From Pirellulales bacterium (lineage in GTDB: Bacteria; Planctomycetota; Planctomycetia; Pirellulales; Pirellulaceae), in contig JAKUOW010000011.1 in the NCBI GenBank assembly GCA_022451045.1, positions 1-52,220 on the forward strand: a DNA stretch of 52,220 nucleotides, read 5' to 3'. The translations under genes and the position numbers were made by a program. This document shows, piece by piece, positions 7,622 through 17,065 of the stretch (position 1 is its first letter; each line of letters starts with the position of its first letter). A model generated the notes under the pieces. That model had not been told where the DNA came from and searched no databases. It worked only from the letters and a program-made list of their open reading frames with translations.

Positions 7622-8947
7622 TTAGACCTTGGGCAGCTGATATGGTCCTCGGTACTGCTTGTCGAGCAGCTCATTTGCCGGTTCGCAGTCGATAAACCGC
7701 TCTGTTTTAGGATCGAATTCCACCTGTCCTTGAGTGCGATAGGCGATTTCTCCTAAATGCACTAAGGCACAGGAATAATGCGCTGTTTGCGGGTTTGCTT
7801 TGGTTCCTGTGCGGTTTCTTACAGCATTTTGGAATTCGTGCATATGCTCAGCGTAACCACGTTCTCCTCGGATTTCCTGCCCTTCTGTTGGCCCTGGTTT
7901 GTTCTTTGGTCCTAGAAAAACGCTAAATGCGCCACGCCTTGAGAAAATCATGTATCCCTCGGTACCGTAAAAGACGTTACCGTTATCGAAGCCATGCAGG
8001 CCATAGGCAGTAAAAGGGTAATTTTCGTAGATTACAAGGCGACCATCCTCGTATTCATATGTGACAACCATGTTATCTGGGTAGTCACTAGCATGGCCAT
8101 GAAGCAGCATCCTGCTTCCACGAGCTGTTATTTTTGATGGCACACTTGTGACACCAAGTCCCCAGCAAGCCATATCGATGTCATGGATGCCATCATCACC
8201 AATCTCGCCATTGCCGTAATCTTGAAATAACCTCCATGTAGCGTGAAATCGGTATTTATTGAAAGCATGCTCCGGCGCGGGACCCAACCATCGATCGTAA
8301 TCTACTGTGGTCGGTGCCGTGCTATCTGGAACCGGTTTAACAACCTGTCTGGTTTCAGCAGTCCAAGCTCTTGCAATAAGCACATCGCCGATTATGCCTT
8401 CGCGGAGTAGCTTTTCTGCTTTTAGCGTTACAGGGCTGTTTCGCATTTGGCTGCCTTGTTGGACGACGCGTCCATACTTCTTAGCAGCCTCGATGATTAC
8501 CGGACCTTCGTTATATACATGCGAAATTGGCTTTTCGATGTAACAGTCTTTGCCAGCCTGCATCGCTGCAATTGCAATCGGAGCGTGCCAATGGTGTGGA
8601 GTGGCAATGATGACGGCATCTACGTTCTTGTCAGCTATGACATCTTCGTATTTTGTAGTGCGTTTTGGTGCCGCAGACTGAAAGTCCTTGGTGACAAATT
8701 GTGCCATGCGTTCGATTTGAGCTGTATCAACATCGCATAGCCAGGAAATAGACACGTTATCTTTGCGACCCACGATACCTTTGACATGGTGTGTCATGAT
8801 TCCACCACACCCAATGATCCCAATTGAAAGCTCGCTTGTGCTTTCTTCAGCTTGAGTGTGCACGGCACCTAGGGTAGTCACAGCAGCTGTGATGGCCGTT
8901 GTTGAACCAGCTTGTTTCACAAAATCACGTCGTGTTTGACTTGTCAT
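7622..8947 (-). CDS. exported Gfo/Idh/MocA-family oxidoreductase
   Basis: A 441-residue NAD(P)-type sugar dehydrogenase with a twin-arginine leader (TRRDFVKQAG, residues 5-14, hydrophobic to about 32). The Rossmann fold opens IGIIGCGGI (42-50); the catalytic EKP triad is E138-K139-P140; the substrate-side motif is GDDGIHDIDMACWGLG with conserved His and Asp. Family members oxidise or reduce a sugar hydroxyl, often at C3, and exported ones can carry a tightly bound cofactor. Good ribosome site (AGGTGA, 6 nt from the ATG). It lies between two copies of the dispersed repeat and converges on the SMP-30 gene. The exact sugar cannot be told from sequence. Confidence 0.9.
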   Translation of the reverse strand: MTSQTRRDFVKQAGSTTAITAAVTTLGAVHTQAEESTSELSIGIIGCGGIMTHHVKGIVGRKDNVSISWLCDVDTAQIERMAQFVTKDFQSAAPKRTTKYEDVIADKNVDAVIIATPHHWHAPIAIAAMQAGKDCYIEKPISHVYNEGPVIIEAAKKYGRVVQQGSQMRNSPVTLKAEKLLREGIIGDVLIARAWTAETRQVVKPVPDSTAPTTVDYDRWLGPAPEHAFNKYRFHATWRLFQDYGNGEIGDDGIHDIDMACWGLGVTSVPSKITARGSRMLLHGHASDYPDNMVVTYEYEDGRLVIYENYPFTAYGLHGFDNGNVFYGTEGYMIFSRRGAFSVFLGPKNKPGPTEGQEIRGERGYAEHMHEFQNAVRNRTGTKANPQTAHYSCALVHLGEIAYRTQGQVEFDPKTERFIDCEPANELLDKQYRGPYQLPKV

Positions 8948-9266
8948 GGAGTGTCACCTGAATTTGAATCCTTTGAGTCGATTTCCCGCATTGTAATGAG
9001 GTTCAACAGTCAATGCCTAATAGAATCCGACCAGAATTCAAGACAGGCAAAAATCCGCACACGCAAACTACACTGTGCCACTCGTAAACATAGACTGCCG
9101 ATGAATTTAAGGAGGTGGATTTAAGCCGCGAAAGATGCAGGACAGGCATAGATTTTTTCTGAGTCATGCCGATTGCCCCGAACATCGAAAAAAGCTCGGG
9201 CAAATAAAAAGTGGGTGTCCATGATTGAGCTCACAAAAGGCCGGTGTCTATGTTTAAAATGGTGTG
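8948..9266. other. gene-free divergent region carrying repeat copies
   Basis: The 319 bp between the divergent oxidoreductase and PSCyt genes. The left part (8948-9084) has no structure I recognise and should hold the oxidoreductase promoter. From 9085 to 9258 it consists of dispersed repeat, so any promoter for the plus-strand gene must lie inside or be supplied by repeat sequence. Confidence 0.6.
9085..9258 (+). repeat. dispersed intergenic repeat, copies B/C
   Basis: A palindrome-type unit AAACATAGACTGCCGATG begins at 9086 (copy C). From 9141 a full-length copy B has GACAGGCATAGATT (9141-9154), the block TCATGCCGATTG...CCCGAACATC (about 9164-9185), AAGTGGGTGTCCATG (9209-9223), and a degenerate end GGTGTCTATGTTTA (9243-9256). 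It is inverted relative to copy A, and the two share most positions over about 85 bp. Copy B ends about 10 nt before the ATG of the next gene. Confidence 0.8.
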
Positions 9267-11867
9267 ATGGGAAGAAACTGCTTAATTTGGGTTGTTTTGT
9301 TGGCGTTTGGCGCCAGTCAGGTGTCTGCGGAACGTGATGCGCCGTCATTTGAAAATGATGTACGCCCTGTGCTAAAAGCGCACTGTTTTCATTGTCATGG
9401 TGAAGGGGAAGAACTCGCCTCAGGCCTAGATCTACGTCTAAAGCGATTCATTCAAACAGGTGGTGACTCCGGGCCGGCTATCGTTCCCGGAAATAGCAAC
9501 GAAAGCCTGTTAGTTGAATATCTGACATCAGGTGTTATGCCTCCGGAAGGAACAGAGCTTCGCCCAAGCCAACAGGAGATTCAACGTATCAAGGAATGGG
9601 TGGACTCTGGTGCTGTTGTCCTTAACGATGAGCCGGAGTCGTTACCAAGTGGCTTCTACGTCACCGAACAAGAAAAAAAACACTGGGCTTTTCAACCGAT
9701 AACCTCTCCCTCTCCACCAATGGTGAATGGCACTGTTGACAATGCCATAGATCAGTTTCTCCTAAGTAAGCTAGAAGCCGTTGGCCTAGGACTCTCTGAC
9801 AGGGCCTCTCGCACGAGGCTTATCCGGCGAGCTTATCTAGACTTACTTGGAATTCCACCAACTCCTGAACAAACCGATCGGTTTATCGCTGACCAAAGGC
9901 CGGACTCGTATTCGCGACTTATCGACGAACTCCTTACTCACCATGCTTACGGTGAGCGATGGGGTCGCCATTGGCTCGATATCGCCGGCTACGCAGATTC
10001 GGAAGGCATGGCTGATGCTGATGCCGTACGCAGCCAAGCATATCGATACCGTGACTATGTAATCCGAAGCATCAACTCCGACAAACCCTACGATCGCTTT
10101 GTCATAGAACAACTTGCCGGTGATGAACTTGCTTCATTACCGTTCAAGAATATGAATGCAGAGACCATCGACTTGCTCACAGCCACAGGCTTCTTACGAA
10201 TGGCACCGGATGGCACCGGTTCAGGTTCACCCAATACGAACATAGCTAGCAACGCGGTAATGAGTGCGACAATTAAGACCGTGTCCACCTCATTGCTAGG
10301 TCTCACGGTCGGCTGTGCACAGTGCCACAACCACCGCTATGACCCAATTTCACAAGAAGAATACTATCAATTCCGCGCCATCTTTGAGCCCGCCTTAAAC
10401 TGGAATAGCTGGAAGACTCCACAACAACGCCAAATTTCACTTTACACGGATGCAGATGTTGCCCGATCAGCAGAGATTGAGGCTGAAGCCGCTAAGATTC
10501 TGGAAGAACGCGAGACCAAACAGGCAGAATACATCGCCGCCACCTTTGAAAAAGAACTAGCAAAACTACCGGAAGAAGTGCGGGAGCCACTTCGTGAAGT
10601 GCACGCGACACCAGCTGGCAAACGAACACCCGAACAAGAAGCGTTGTTGCAAAAGCACCCAAGTGCCAATGTCACAGCAGGGTCGCTCTACTTATATGAC
10701 CAAAAGGCGGCTGATGATCTGAAATCCTATTCGGATCGCGCAACGGAACTGAGAGGCACCAAGCCAGTTGAAGGATTTCTACGTGCACTAACAGAGCCCG
10801 CAGATACCACTGTTCCGGAAACGTTTGTGTTTTTCCGGGGTGATATTGACCAACCGAAACAAGCGGTGCAACCGGGTGAACTGCGAGTACTGTCTAGTGC
10901 GGATTCTACTATCCCAGCAAATGACACTTCGCTTCCAACAAGTGGCCGTCGACTGAACTACGCCAAATGGCTAACAAGCGGTGAGCACCCACTACTTGCT
11001 AGAGTCATAGCGAATCGCATCTGGATGCACCACTTTGGCACGGGCTTGGTCAACACACCAGGCGACTTTGGAATTCTGGGGGCCAAACCAACTCATCCAG
11101 CCCTGCTGGACTGGCTAGCAACAGAATTGATGACAAATGGCTGGAGCGTCAAACACTTACACCGATTAATCATGACATCGCGGGCCTATCAGCAAAGTTC
11201 GAAGCGAAACGCACAAGGACAAGAAAAGGACGCTCTCCAACAATTGATTTGGGCTATGCCCGTACGACGATTGGAATCGGAAGTTGTCCGGGACAGCATT
11301 TTGAGCATTGTCGAGAAGTTGAGCGCAAGCGCATACGGTGAACCAGTGCCGGTCATGGCAGATCGCACCGGGCAGTGGGTCATTGGACAGGAAAACCTGA
11401 ACGCAGGTCGGCCAGGTGCAGTGGTCGACATGAAAGGCGATCAATATAGGCGCAGCATCTATATTCAAGTTCGACGCAGCAGACCGCTAGCAGTTTTGGA
11501 GACATTTGACTTACCTGAATTGGCTCCCAATTGCACCAAGCGAGCAAAATCGACAGCTTCTACCCAAGCTCTAATGATGATGAACAGCAGCTTTGTCGTT
11601 GAACAATCAGAATCCTTTGCAGACCGACTCATCACGGCCCAATCAGAATCCGAAAACCAATTGAAACTTGGCTGGAAGCTAGCGTTTAGCGAAGAGATTC
11701 CAGCGGACGTATTAGAAATTTCTCTCCAGTTTCTGGCAGATACCAAGGCGGAATTCGTTGAAGCCAATCCGGAACAGGAAATGGTGGATGAATTATCGCA
11801 CCGCCACGCGCTGGCATTATTCTGTCAGGCCATGTTTAGCAGCAACCAATTCCTATATATCGAGTAA
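9267..11867 (+). CDS. PSCyt1-DUF1549-DUF1553 secreted cytochrome-type protein (locus a)
   Basis: An 866-residue exported protein with the planctomycete order PSCyt1, DUF1549 (PSCyt2), DUF1553 (PSD1). A Sec signal covers residues 1-21. The first c-type haem motif is CFHCH (Cys40), with VMPP as a likely axial-Met segment. A second CXXCH (GCAQCHNH, about Cys350) lies inside DUF1549. DUF1553 is recognised by LARVIANRIWMHHFGTGLVNTPGDFG and, near the end, LFCQAMFSSNQFLYIE. The likely role is electron transfer outside the cytoplasmic membrane; the family has no proven reaction. ATG 9267 is preferred over GTG 9264; the ribosome site is weak. The DUF1501 gene follows after 12 nt. Confidence 0.88.
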   Translation: MGRNCLIWVVLLAFGASQVSAERDAPSFENDVRPVLKAHCFHCHGEGEELASGLDLRLKRFIQTGGDSGPAIVPGNSNESLLVEYLTSGVMPPEGTELRPSQQEIQRIKEWVDSGAVVLNDEPESLPSGFYVTEQEKKHWAFQPITSPSPPMVNGTVDNAIDQFLLSKLEAVGLGLSDRASRTRLIRRAYLDLLGIPPTPEQTDRFIADQRPDSYSRLIDELLTHHAYGERWGRHWLDIAGYADSEGMADADAVRSQAYRYRDYVIRSINSDKPYDRFVIEQLAGDELASLPFKNMNAETIDLLTATGFLRMAPDGTGSGSPNTNIASNAVMSATIKTVSTSLLGLTVGCAQCHNHRYDPISQEEYYQFRAIFEPALNWNSWKTPQQRQISLYTDADVARSAEIEAEAAKILEERETKQAEYIAATFEKELAKLPEEVREPLREVHATPAGKRTPEQEALLQKHPSANVTAGSLYLYDQKAADDLKSYSDRATELRGTKPVEGFLRALTEPADTTVPETFVFFRGDIDQPKQAVQPGELRVLSSADSTIPANDTSLPTSGRRLNYAKWLTSGEHPLLARVIANRIWMHHFGTGLVNTPGDFGILGAKPTHPALLDWLATELMTNGWSVKHLHRLIMTSRAYQQSSKRNAQGQEKDALQQLIWAMPVRRLESEVVRDSILSIVEKLSASAYGEPVPVMADRTGQWVIGQENLNAGRPGAVVDMKGDQYRRSIYIQVRRSRPLAVLETFDLPELAPNCTKRAKSTASTQALMMMNSSFVVEQSESFADRLITAQSESENQLKLGWKLAFSEEIPADVLEISLQFLADTKAEFVEANPEQEMVDELSHRHALALFCQAMFSSNQFLYIE

Positions 11868-11879
11868 TTGAAAGTAGAT

Positions 11880-13319
11880 ATGCCTACAAACAATGACAAG
11901 TGGATATCCCGGCGCCGGTTTCTAGCAAATCAGTCGTTAGGTATGGGTGGAGTTGCATTTGCATGGGCCCTGAACGAACGATCACTATCGGCTGCACCCA
12001 AGCGACCAGAGTTAACGGTCAAGACATTTAACAATGATCCACGGCAGCCGGATTCTGAGCCCAAAGCAAAGGCCATGATTTCACTCTGGATGCAAGGTGG
12101 CCCAAGTCATATCGATCTCTTTGACCCTAAACCCAAACTAACGGAACTCGATGGCCAGAGTTTTCCTGGAAAGATTAAATATGACAATGCAGCCCAGGCA
12201 AGCTCTAAAGTACTTGGCTCGCCCTGGAAATTCTCAAATCACGGTGAATGCGGGATGGAGCTATCAGAGCTGATCCCAAACATTGCAACGATTGCCGATG
12301 AAATCACACTCATTCGTTCAATGCATACCGGCGTGAATAACCACGGTCAGTCCATTAAAGCCCTTCAAACAGGTGTCACTCAAAATGGATATCCGACGAT
12401 TGGCAGCTGGCTGACATACGGACTCGGATGCGAATCAAACAGCCTGCCTCCATTCATGGCGCTGATAGACCCAGGCCAGCTCCCTGTTGAAGGCGTCGCA
12501 AATTGGTCCAATGGGTATCTTCCATCCATATATCAGGGAACGGTTATCCGCCCGACGGAACCGAGAATATTAAATCTTACGCCACCAGAGAAGCTTGCCG
12601 GCAAGCCTCAGGAACGCTATCTCTCACTTCTAGACAAATTAAATAAGCGACATATAGAAAACAGCCCCGGCGAACTCGATTTTTCAGCTCGCGTTGAAAT
12701 GTATGAACTGGCAGCACGTATGCAGGTTGCTGCAAAGGAAGCGATGGATTTGTCTCAGGAAACGGAAGAGACAAAAAATCTATATGGCATGGATGATCCG
12801 GACACAACGGAATATGGTTCTCGCTGTCTTATTGCCAGACGATTAATCGAACGTGGCGTTAGATTTGTACAGGTCTATACCCAGAATCAATATTGGGATC
12901 ATCATGGGGGCATTTTGAAGAGCCTGCCATCGTCCTGCAAAAAAGTTGATAAGCCCTCAGCCGCGTTGGTGAAAGATCTCAAACGGCGAGGCCTCTTAGA
13001 TTCGACAGTCGTGCATTGGGGTGGCGAGATGGGCCGGCTGCCTGTTATTCAAAATGAAGCCAATATTGGCCGTGATCACAACACATACGGTTTCAGCAGT
13101 TGGGTTGCGGGCGGCGGTTTCAAGGCCGGCTATACCCACGGTGCAACGGATGAGTTTGGCCATCATGCGGTTGAAAATGTTGTCAATCATTTTGACTACC
13201 ATCACACGATCCTCCACCTATTCGGCATTCGACCGGAGGAGTTAACATACGAGCACAATGGCCGTCGCCGTAAATTAATTGAGACAGAGAGCAGACTGGT
13301 CACAGAATTGCTTGCTTAA
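11880..13319 (+). CDS. Tat-exported DUF1501 protein, long (479 aa) type (locus a)
   Basis: DUF1501 proteins have an alkaline-phosphatase/sulfatase-like fold and travel by the Tat route; their reaction is unknown. This one has SRRRFLANQ near residue 11, then AKAMISLWMQGGPSHIDLFDPKP at the start of the domain, MHTGVNNHGQS, YWDHHGG, and the metal-site-like WGGEMGRLP...GRDHN...DEFGHHAVE toward the end. It matches the DUF1501 at 43494-44945 nearly end to end. ATG 11880 is chosen over an in-frame TTG at 11868 that sits directly on the stop codon of the PSCyt gene. The 12-nt spacing to PSCyt indicates one transcript and probably one functional unit. Confidence 0.88.
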   Translation: MPTNNDKWISRRRFLANQSLGMGGVAFAWALNERSLSAAPKRPELTVKTFNNDPRQPDSEPKAKAMISLWMQGGPSHIDLFDPKPKLTELDGQSFPGKIKYDNAAQASSKVLGSPWKFSNHGECGMELSELIPNIATIADEITLIRSMHTGVNNHGQSIKALQTGVTQNGYPTIGSWLTYGLGCESNSLPPFMALIDPGQLPVEGVANWSNGYLPSIYQGTVIRPTEPRILNLTPPEKLAGKPQERYLSLLDKLNKRHIENSPGELDFSARVEMYELAARMQVAAKEAMDLSQETEETKNLYGMDDPDTTEYGSRCLIARRLIERGVRFVQVYTQNQYWDHHGGILKSLPSSCKKVDKPSAALVKDLKRRGLLDSTVVHWGGEMGRLPVIQNEANIGRDHNTYGFSSWVAGGGFKAGYTHGATDEFGHHAVENVVNHFDYHHTILHLFGIRPEELTYEHNGRRRKLIETESRLVTELLA

Positions 13320-13470
13320 AGCAAACTCTCTAACGGGTCAGCCCAAATGCTACGCCAAGTAGAGACCATCATTCTTTGAAAAAGATGTGCGGTGGAAGTG
13401 GCATCAGTCTTTTCAACGGGATAACATGAGTCTAAGCGACTCAAACCGCATTTGACCTCTCTATGAACTA

Positions 13471-14802
13471 ATGAGGAAACGAATCTTGAAGACACGAACA
13501 TTCATCATTTTGGCAGTCATAACATCTTTGTTTGTGCAGGGGATGTCTGCAGATGCCGCTGAACTAAACGTTCCACCTAAGGGATTTAAAGCCCTCTTCA
13601 ATGGCAAAAATCTTAGTGGCTGGTACGGCTGGTCAACAAAGAATCCAGAAGACCTCTGGAGCATGAGTGCAGATGACCAGGCAGCTTACAAAAAGAAGTC
13701 ACTCGAAGATGTCAATCAACACTGGAGTGTTCAGGACGGTATTCTGGTCAATGATGGCCATGGCCTTTACCTGACATCAGAAGAAGAGTTCAGTAATTTC
13801 GAGTTGCTGATTGACTACAAGACGGTACCGAAGGCGGACAGCGGAATCTATCTGAAAGCTGTCCCGCAAGTGCAAATCTGGGATTACACCGAAGAAGCTA
13901 AATTCGGAATTGGTGCGGACAAGGGATCCGGCGGGCTTTGGAATAACAGCAAAGGTGCTAAAGGCAAAGACCCCCTCGTACGAGCAGATAAACCATTCGG
14001 CGAGTGGAATAGTTTCCGAATTCGTCAAATTGGTTCACGCACATGGGTTTGGATGAATGGCAAACTCCTTGTAGATAATGCCATCATGGAGAATTACTTT
14101 GATCGCTCTCGCCCCTTGTTCCCACAAGGCCCGATACAGCTTCAAACGCACGGTGGTGAAATCAGTTGGCGGAATGTGTTTGTACGCGAGATTAGTCCTG
14201 ATGAAGCAACGGACATCCTCCGTGAGTCCGCTGATGACAAAGGATTCGTGTCGATCTTTAATGGCAAGGATCTGAGCGGTTGGCAGGGAGCAACGGCGAG
14301 TTACGATGTTGTTGATGGTGCTATCCAATGTCGCAAAGGCACGGGTGGAAATCTCTTCACGGAAAAAGAATACAGCGATTTCGTCGTACGTCTTGAGATT
14401 AAAACTCCTCCAGCCGGCAATAATGGTCTCGCAATCCGATATCCGGGCAAAGGCAACCCAGCCTTTGATGGCATGACAGAGCTACAGGTTTTAGATGTTG
14501 AGTACCCAGGTAAGCTTGCACCGTATCAATTCCACGGTTCCGCTTATTCCATGGTCCCAGCTCACCGCGGTTATCTTTACCCAGCTGGACATTGGAATTA
14601 TCAGGAAGTAACCGTAGTTGGCTCGAAGATCAAAGTAGAGCTAAACGGGTCAGTGATTCTCGACTGCGATCTCGCCGACGTAACAGACGAAGCGAAAATC
14701 AAACAGCATCCTGGCAAAGACTTAAAGAGCGGATTTTTTGGTTTCGCTGGACACAATGATCCTGTTCAGTTCCGAAACATCACGATTAAAGAGCTGAAAT
14801 AA
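13471..14802 (+). CDS. secreted protein with two DUF1080 (3-keto-disaccharide hydrolase-like) domains
   Basis: A 443-residue exported protein built from two concanavalin-like DUF1080 domains. Domain 1 (about 37-240) starts GFKALFNGKNLSGWYGW and contains DSGIYLKAVPQVQIWD. Domain 2 (about 252-443) starts GFVSIFNGKDLSGWQG and contains NNGLAIRYPG and ELQVLDVEYPG. Residues 1-30 are a Sec signal ending ADAA. DUF1080 proteins are known to cleave 3-keto-glycosides, products of Gfo/Idh sugar oxidation, though many planctomycete copies are uncharacterised. Domain 1 has the extended GIYLK...W(D) substrate strand; domain 2 is more divergent and may only bind sugar (inference). No good ribosome site before the ATG. 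An intrinsic terminator follows 26 nt after the stop. Confidence 0.9.
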   Translation: MRKRILKTRTFIILAVITSLFVQGMSADAAELNVPPKGFKALFNGKNLSGWYGWSTKNPEDLWSMSADDQAAYKKKSLEDVNQHWSVQDGILVNDGHGLYLTSEEEFSNFELLIDYKTVPKADSGIYLKAVPQVQIWDYTEEAKFGIGADKGSGGLWNNSKGAKGKDPLVRADKPFGEWNSFRIRQIGSRTWVWMNGKLLVDNAIMENYFDRSRPLFPQGPIQLQTHGGEISWRNVFVREISPDEATDILRESADDKGFVSIFNGKDLSGWQGATASYDVVDGAIQCRKGTGGNLFTEKEYSDFVVRLEIKTPPAGNNGLAIRYPGKGNPAFDGMTELQVLDVEYPGKLAPYQFHGSAYSMVPAHRGYLYPAGHWNYQEVTVVGSKIKVELNGSVILDCDLADVTDEAKIKQHPGKDLKSGFFGFAGHNDPVQFRNITIKELK

Positions 14803-14827
14803 GAGATGCTTACAAATCGAACCAATC

Positions 14828-14857
14828 AAGAGCGTGGCTTTTTAGCTACGCTCTTTT
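14828..14857 (+). terminator. intrinsic terminator after the DUF1080 gene
   Basis: AAGAGCGTGGC pairs with GCTACGCTCTT across a TTTTTA loop (11 bp, one wobble), with T residues overlapping and following the stem. It separates the DUF1080 gene from the hydrolase operon. Confidence 0.85.
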
Positions 14858-14895
14858 GGTATGCGGACTCAATAGGAGATAGCAATTAGAACGTT

Positions 14896-17052
14896 ATGAA
14901 TATCAAGAATGCCCTACTTTCCATTTCACTAGTGCTGAGTCTGGCGCTAACAGCTAGTTCGCAAATCCGAGTATATGAGGATGGCAAGCTACCAGCGGAT
15001 TCACGTCTAGGTGAGCTACGGCACTTGAACAATTACTTTCCGTTTGACGTGCCTGAAGACATAGATTCATGGAAACAACGACAAGCTCAATTACGGAAAC
15101 GATTGCTCGTTGCTAACGGACTATGGCCACTGCCCGAGCGCACACCTCTAAACGCGAAAGTATTCGGCAAGACAGAACGCGAAGGGTTTACCGTTGAGAA
15201 GGTTTACTTTGAGAGCTATCCAGGCCATTTTGTCAGCGGCCTACTCTTTCGGCCAACCGAGTCCAACGGCAAGCGCCCGGCCGTGCTATCACCTCATGGG
15301 CATGGCGGTCGCCTACAGGATCACGGCGATGGGATAAAAGGCTTGATAGAAAACGGTGACGAAGTGTATGAAGCTTCGGGACGGTTTCCAAAGCTTGCTC
15401 GATGTGCACAACTGGCTCGCATGGGATGCGTCACATTTATTTATGACATGGAAGGCTATGTAGATTCTCTTCAGTTACCAATGGAGGTTTCGCATCGCCT
15501 CAATAATGCACGACCGGACCTGGAATCGCCAAAGCAGTGGGGGTTTTTCTCAGCACAGGCTGAAATGCGATTGCAGAGCATTATGGGAGTTCAGACATGG
15601 AATAGCATCCGTGCACTCGACTTTCTAACGTCATTACCAGACGTCGATGCGAAGCGTATCGGAATCACTGGCGGTAGCGGTGGCGGTACCCAGACAATCG
15701 TATTGGGTGCTATTGATGATCGACCAGTCGTTTCATTTCCACAAGGCATGGTGTCTACCGATATGCAGGGCGGCTGCCCGTGTGAAAATTGCAATTTATT
15801 GAGAGTCGACACCGGCAACGTGGAATTGGCCGGTTTGTTTGCTCCTCGCCCGATTGCAATGACAGGCGCAAACGATTGGACGAGCGAGATTCAAACCAAA
15901 GGATATCCGGAGCTGCAAAAACTCTATGGTCTCTACGATAAGCCGGAGGATGTGTTCTGTGTGTCGTATTTACAGTTTGGGCACAACTATAACTATGTAA
16001 CACGGCGCGTAATGTACCACTGGTTTAACAAGCATCTCGGCCTTGGGCACAAAGAACCAATCGTTGAAAAAGATTATCAGCTGCTTACTGATGAGCAAGT
16101 TCACATTTGGGATGATGAGCACCCTGCCCCGGAAGCAGGCATCGCTCATGAAGTGAAATTATTAAAAGCAATCGATGATGCGTCTAAAAAGCAACTCGAA
16201 AAACTCATTGCCGATGCAGAGGATCCAGCCGCGACCTTTAAAGAGATTCATGGCGAGGCAATCAAGTCGATCATTATTCATGGATTACCTAAGAGCGATG
16301 ATCTGGAACGGGAAAAAGTAAAGAAGGTTGCCCGAGACGGTTATATCGAGTTTGGAGATATCCTGCGCAACAAAGTGACTGGTGCTGAATTGCCATTGGT
16401 ATCGCTGTTTCCGACAGAGCAAGAGTGGAACAAGACGGTCACCATTTGGCTAAGCGGCGAAGGCAATGCCGGGCTTTACGATGCCGAAGGTAAGCTAAAT
16501 GCAACAATCCAAAAGCTACTGTCGACAGGCAGCTCTATTATTTCGGCGGACTTGCTTTATCAGGGGGAATTCCTAAAAGAAGGAAAGAGCGTGGAGTCGC
16601 AACGTCTGGCTACAACAACGAATCGAGCTGTATCGGCCTATACGTTTTGTTACAACCATACTCTGTTCTCCCATCGAGTTCATGATGCATTAAGCCTGAT
16701 CTCATTTGTTGCAAATGATGAGCACGAACCGAATGCAATTTTACTGATTGGTGCGGCCGGCGCCGGGCCAATCGCGGCAACCGCCAGAGCGATAGCAGGG
16801 TCGGTCATCGATATTGCCTTCATCGACACCAAAGGTTTTCGGTTTGCAGATATTACGAAGTACTCGCATCCGGAATTCTTCCCGGGAGCTATTAAGTATG
16901 GAGATTTGCCTGGGATCCTGGCTTTAAACGCTCCACACCCATTGGTAATAACCGGTGAAAGCAAATTGCCGGCTCTTGTCAAACAGATTTATGGTGAGGG
17001 TGGTAAAGTAATCCTCACTCCTACATTTGATTCAGCGTTTTCCACTAACTAG
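14896..17052 (+). CDS. secreted alpha/beta hydrolase (acetylxylan-esterase-like), two-part protein
   Basis: A 718-residue exported protein. After a signal peptide (1-22), residues about 60-385 form an alpha/beta hydrolase of the esterase/dipeptidyl-peptidase type. The oxyanion segment HGHGG is at 134-138, the nucleophile elbow GGSGGG has Ser261, the acid is probably Asp327 (GANDW) and the base His363 (FGHNYNY). A CPCENCN cysteine cluster (294-300) follows the elbow. The C-terminal half (about 400-718) has a second, weaker hydrolase-like pattern (IGAAGAGPIA near 620) without an evident triad. The likely job is removing acyl or ester groups from glycans, but the substrate is unknown. No canonical ribosome site near the ATG. 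It leads the isomerase gene by 13 nt. Confidence 0.82.
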   Translation: MNIKNALLSISLVLSLALTASSQIRVYEDGKLPADSRLGELRHLNNYFPFDVPEDIDSWKQRQAQLRKRLLVANGLWPLPERTPLNAKVFGKTEREGFTVEKVYFESYPGHFVSGLLFRPTESNGKRPAVLSPHGHGGRLQDHGDGIKGLIENGDEVYEASGRFPKLARCAQLARMGCVTFIYDMEGYVDSLQLPMEVSHRLNNARPDLESPKQWGFFSAQAEMRLQSIMGVQTWNSIRALDFLTSLPDVDAKRIGITGGSGGGTQTIVLGAIDDRPVVSFPQGMVSTDMQGGCPCENCNLLRVDTGNVELAGLFAPRPIAMTGANDWTSEIQTKGYPELQKLYGLYDKPEDVFCVSYLQFGHNYNYVTRRVMYHWFNKHLGLGHKEPIVEKDYQLLTDEQVHIWDDEHPAPEAGIAHEVKLLKAIDDASKKQLEKLIADAEDPAATFKEIHGEAIKSIIIHGLPKSDDLEREKVKKVARDGYIEFGDILRNKVTGAELPLVSLFPTEQEWNKTVTIWLSGEGNAGLYDAEGKLNATIQKLLSTGSSIISADLLYQGEFLKEGKSVESQRLATTTNRAVSAYTFCYNHTLFSHRVHDALSLISFVANDEHEPNAILLIGAAGAGPIAATARAIAGSVIDIAFIDTKGFRFADITKYSHPEFFPGAIKYGDLPGILALNAPHPLVITGESKLPALVKQIYGEGGKVILTPTFDSAFSTN

Positions 17053-17065
17053 TTGAAGCAGAACT

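Noticed and set aside
7364-9348. Open frames at 7364-7756 (plus) and 9121-9348 (minus) with similar peptides (FFDVRANRHES / FFDVRGNRHDS)
   Set aside because: The similarity is explained by the inverted copies A and B of the non-coding repeat; the frames extend into real genes on other frames and have no start signals.
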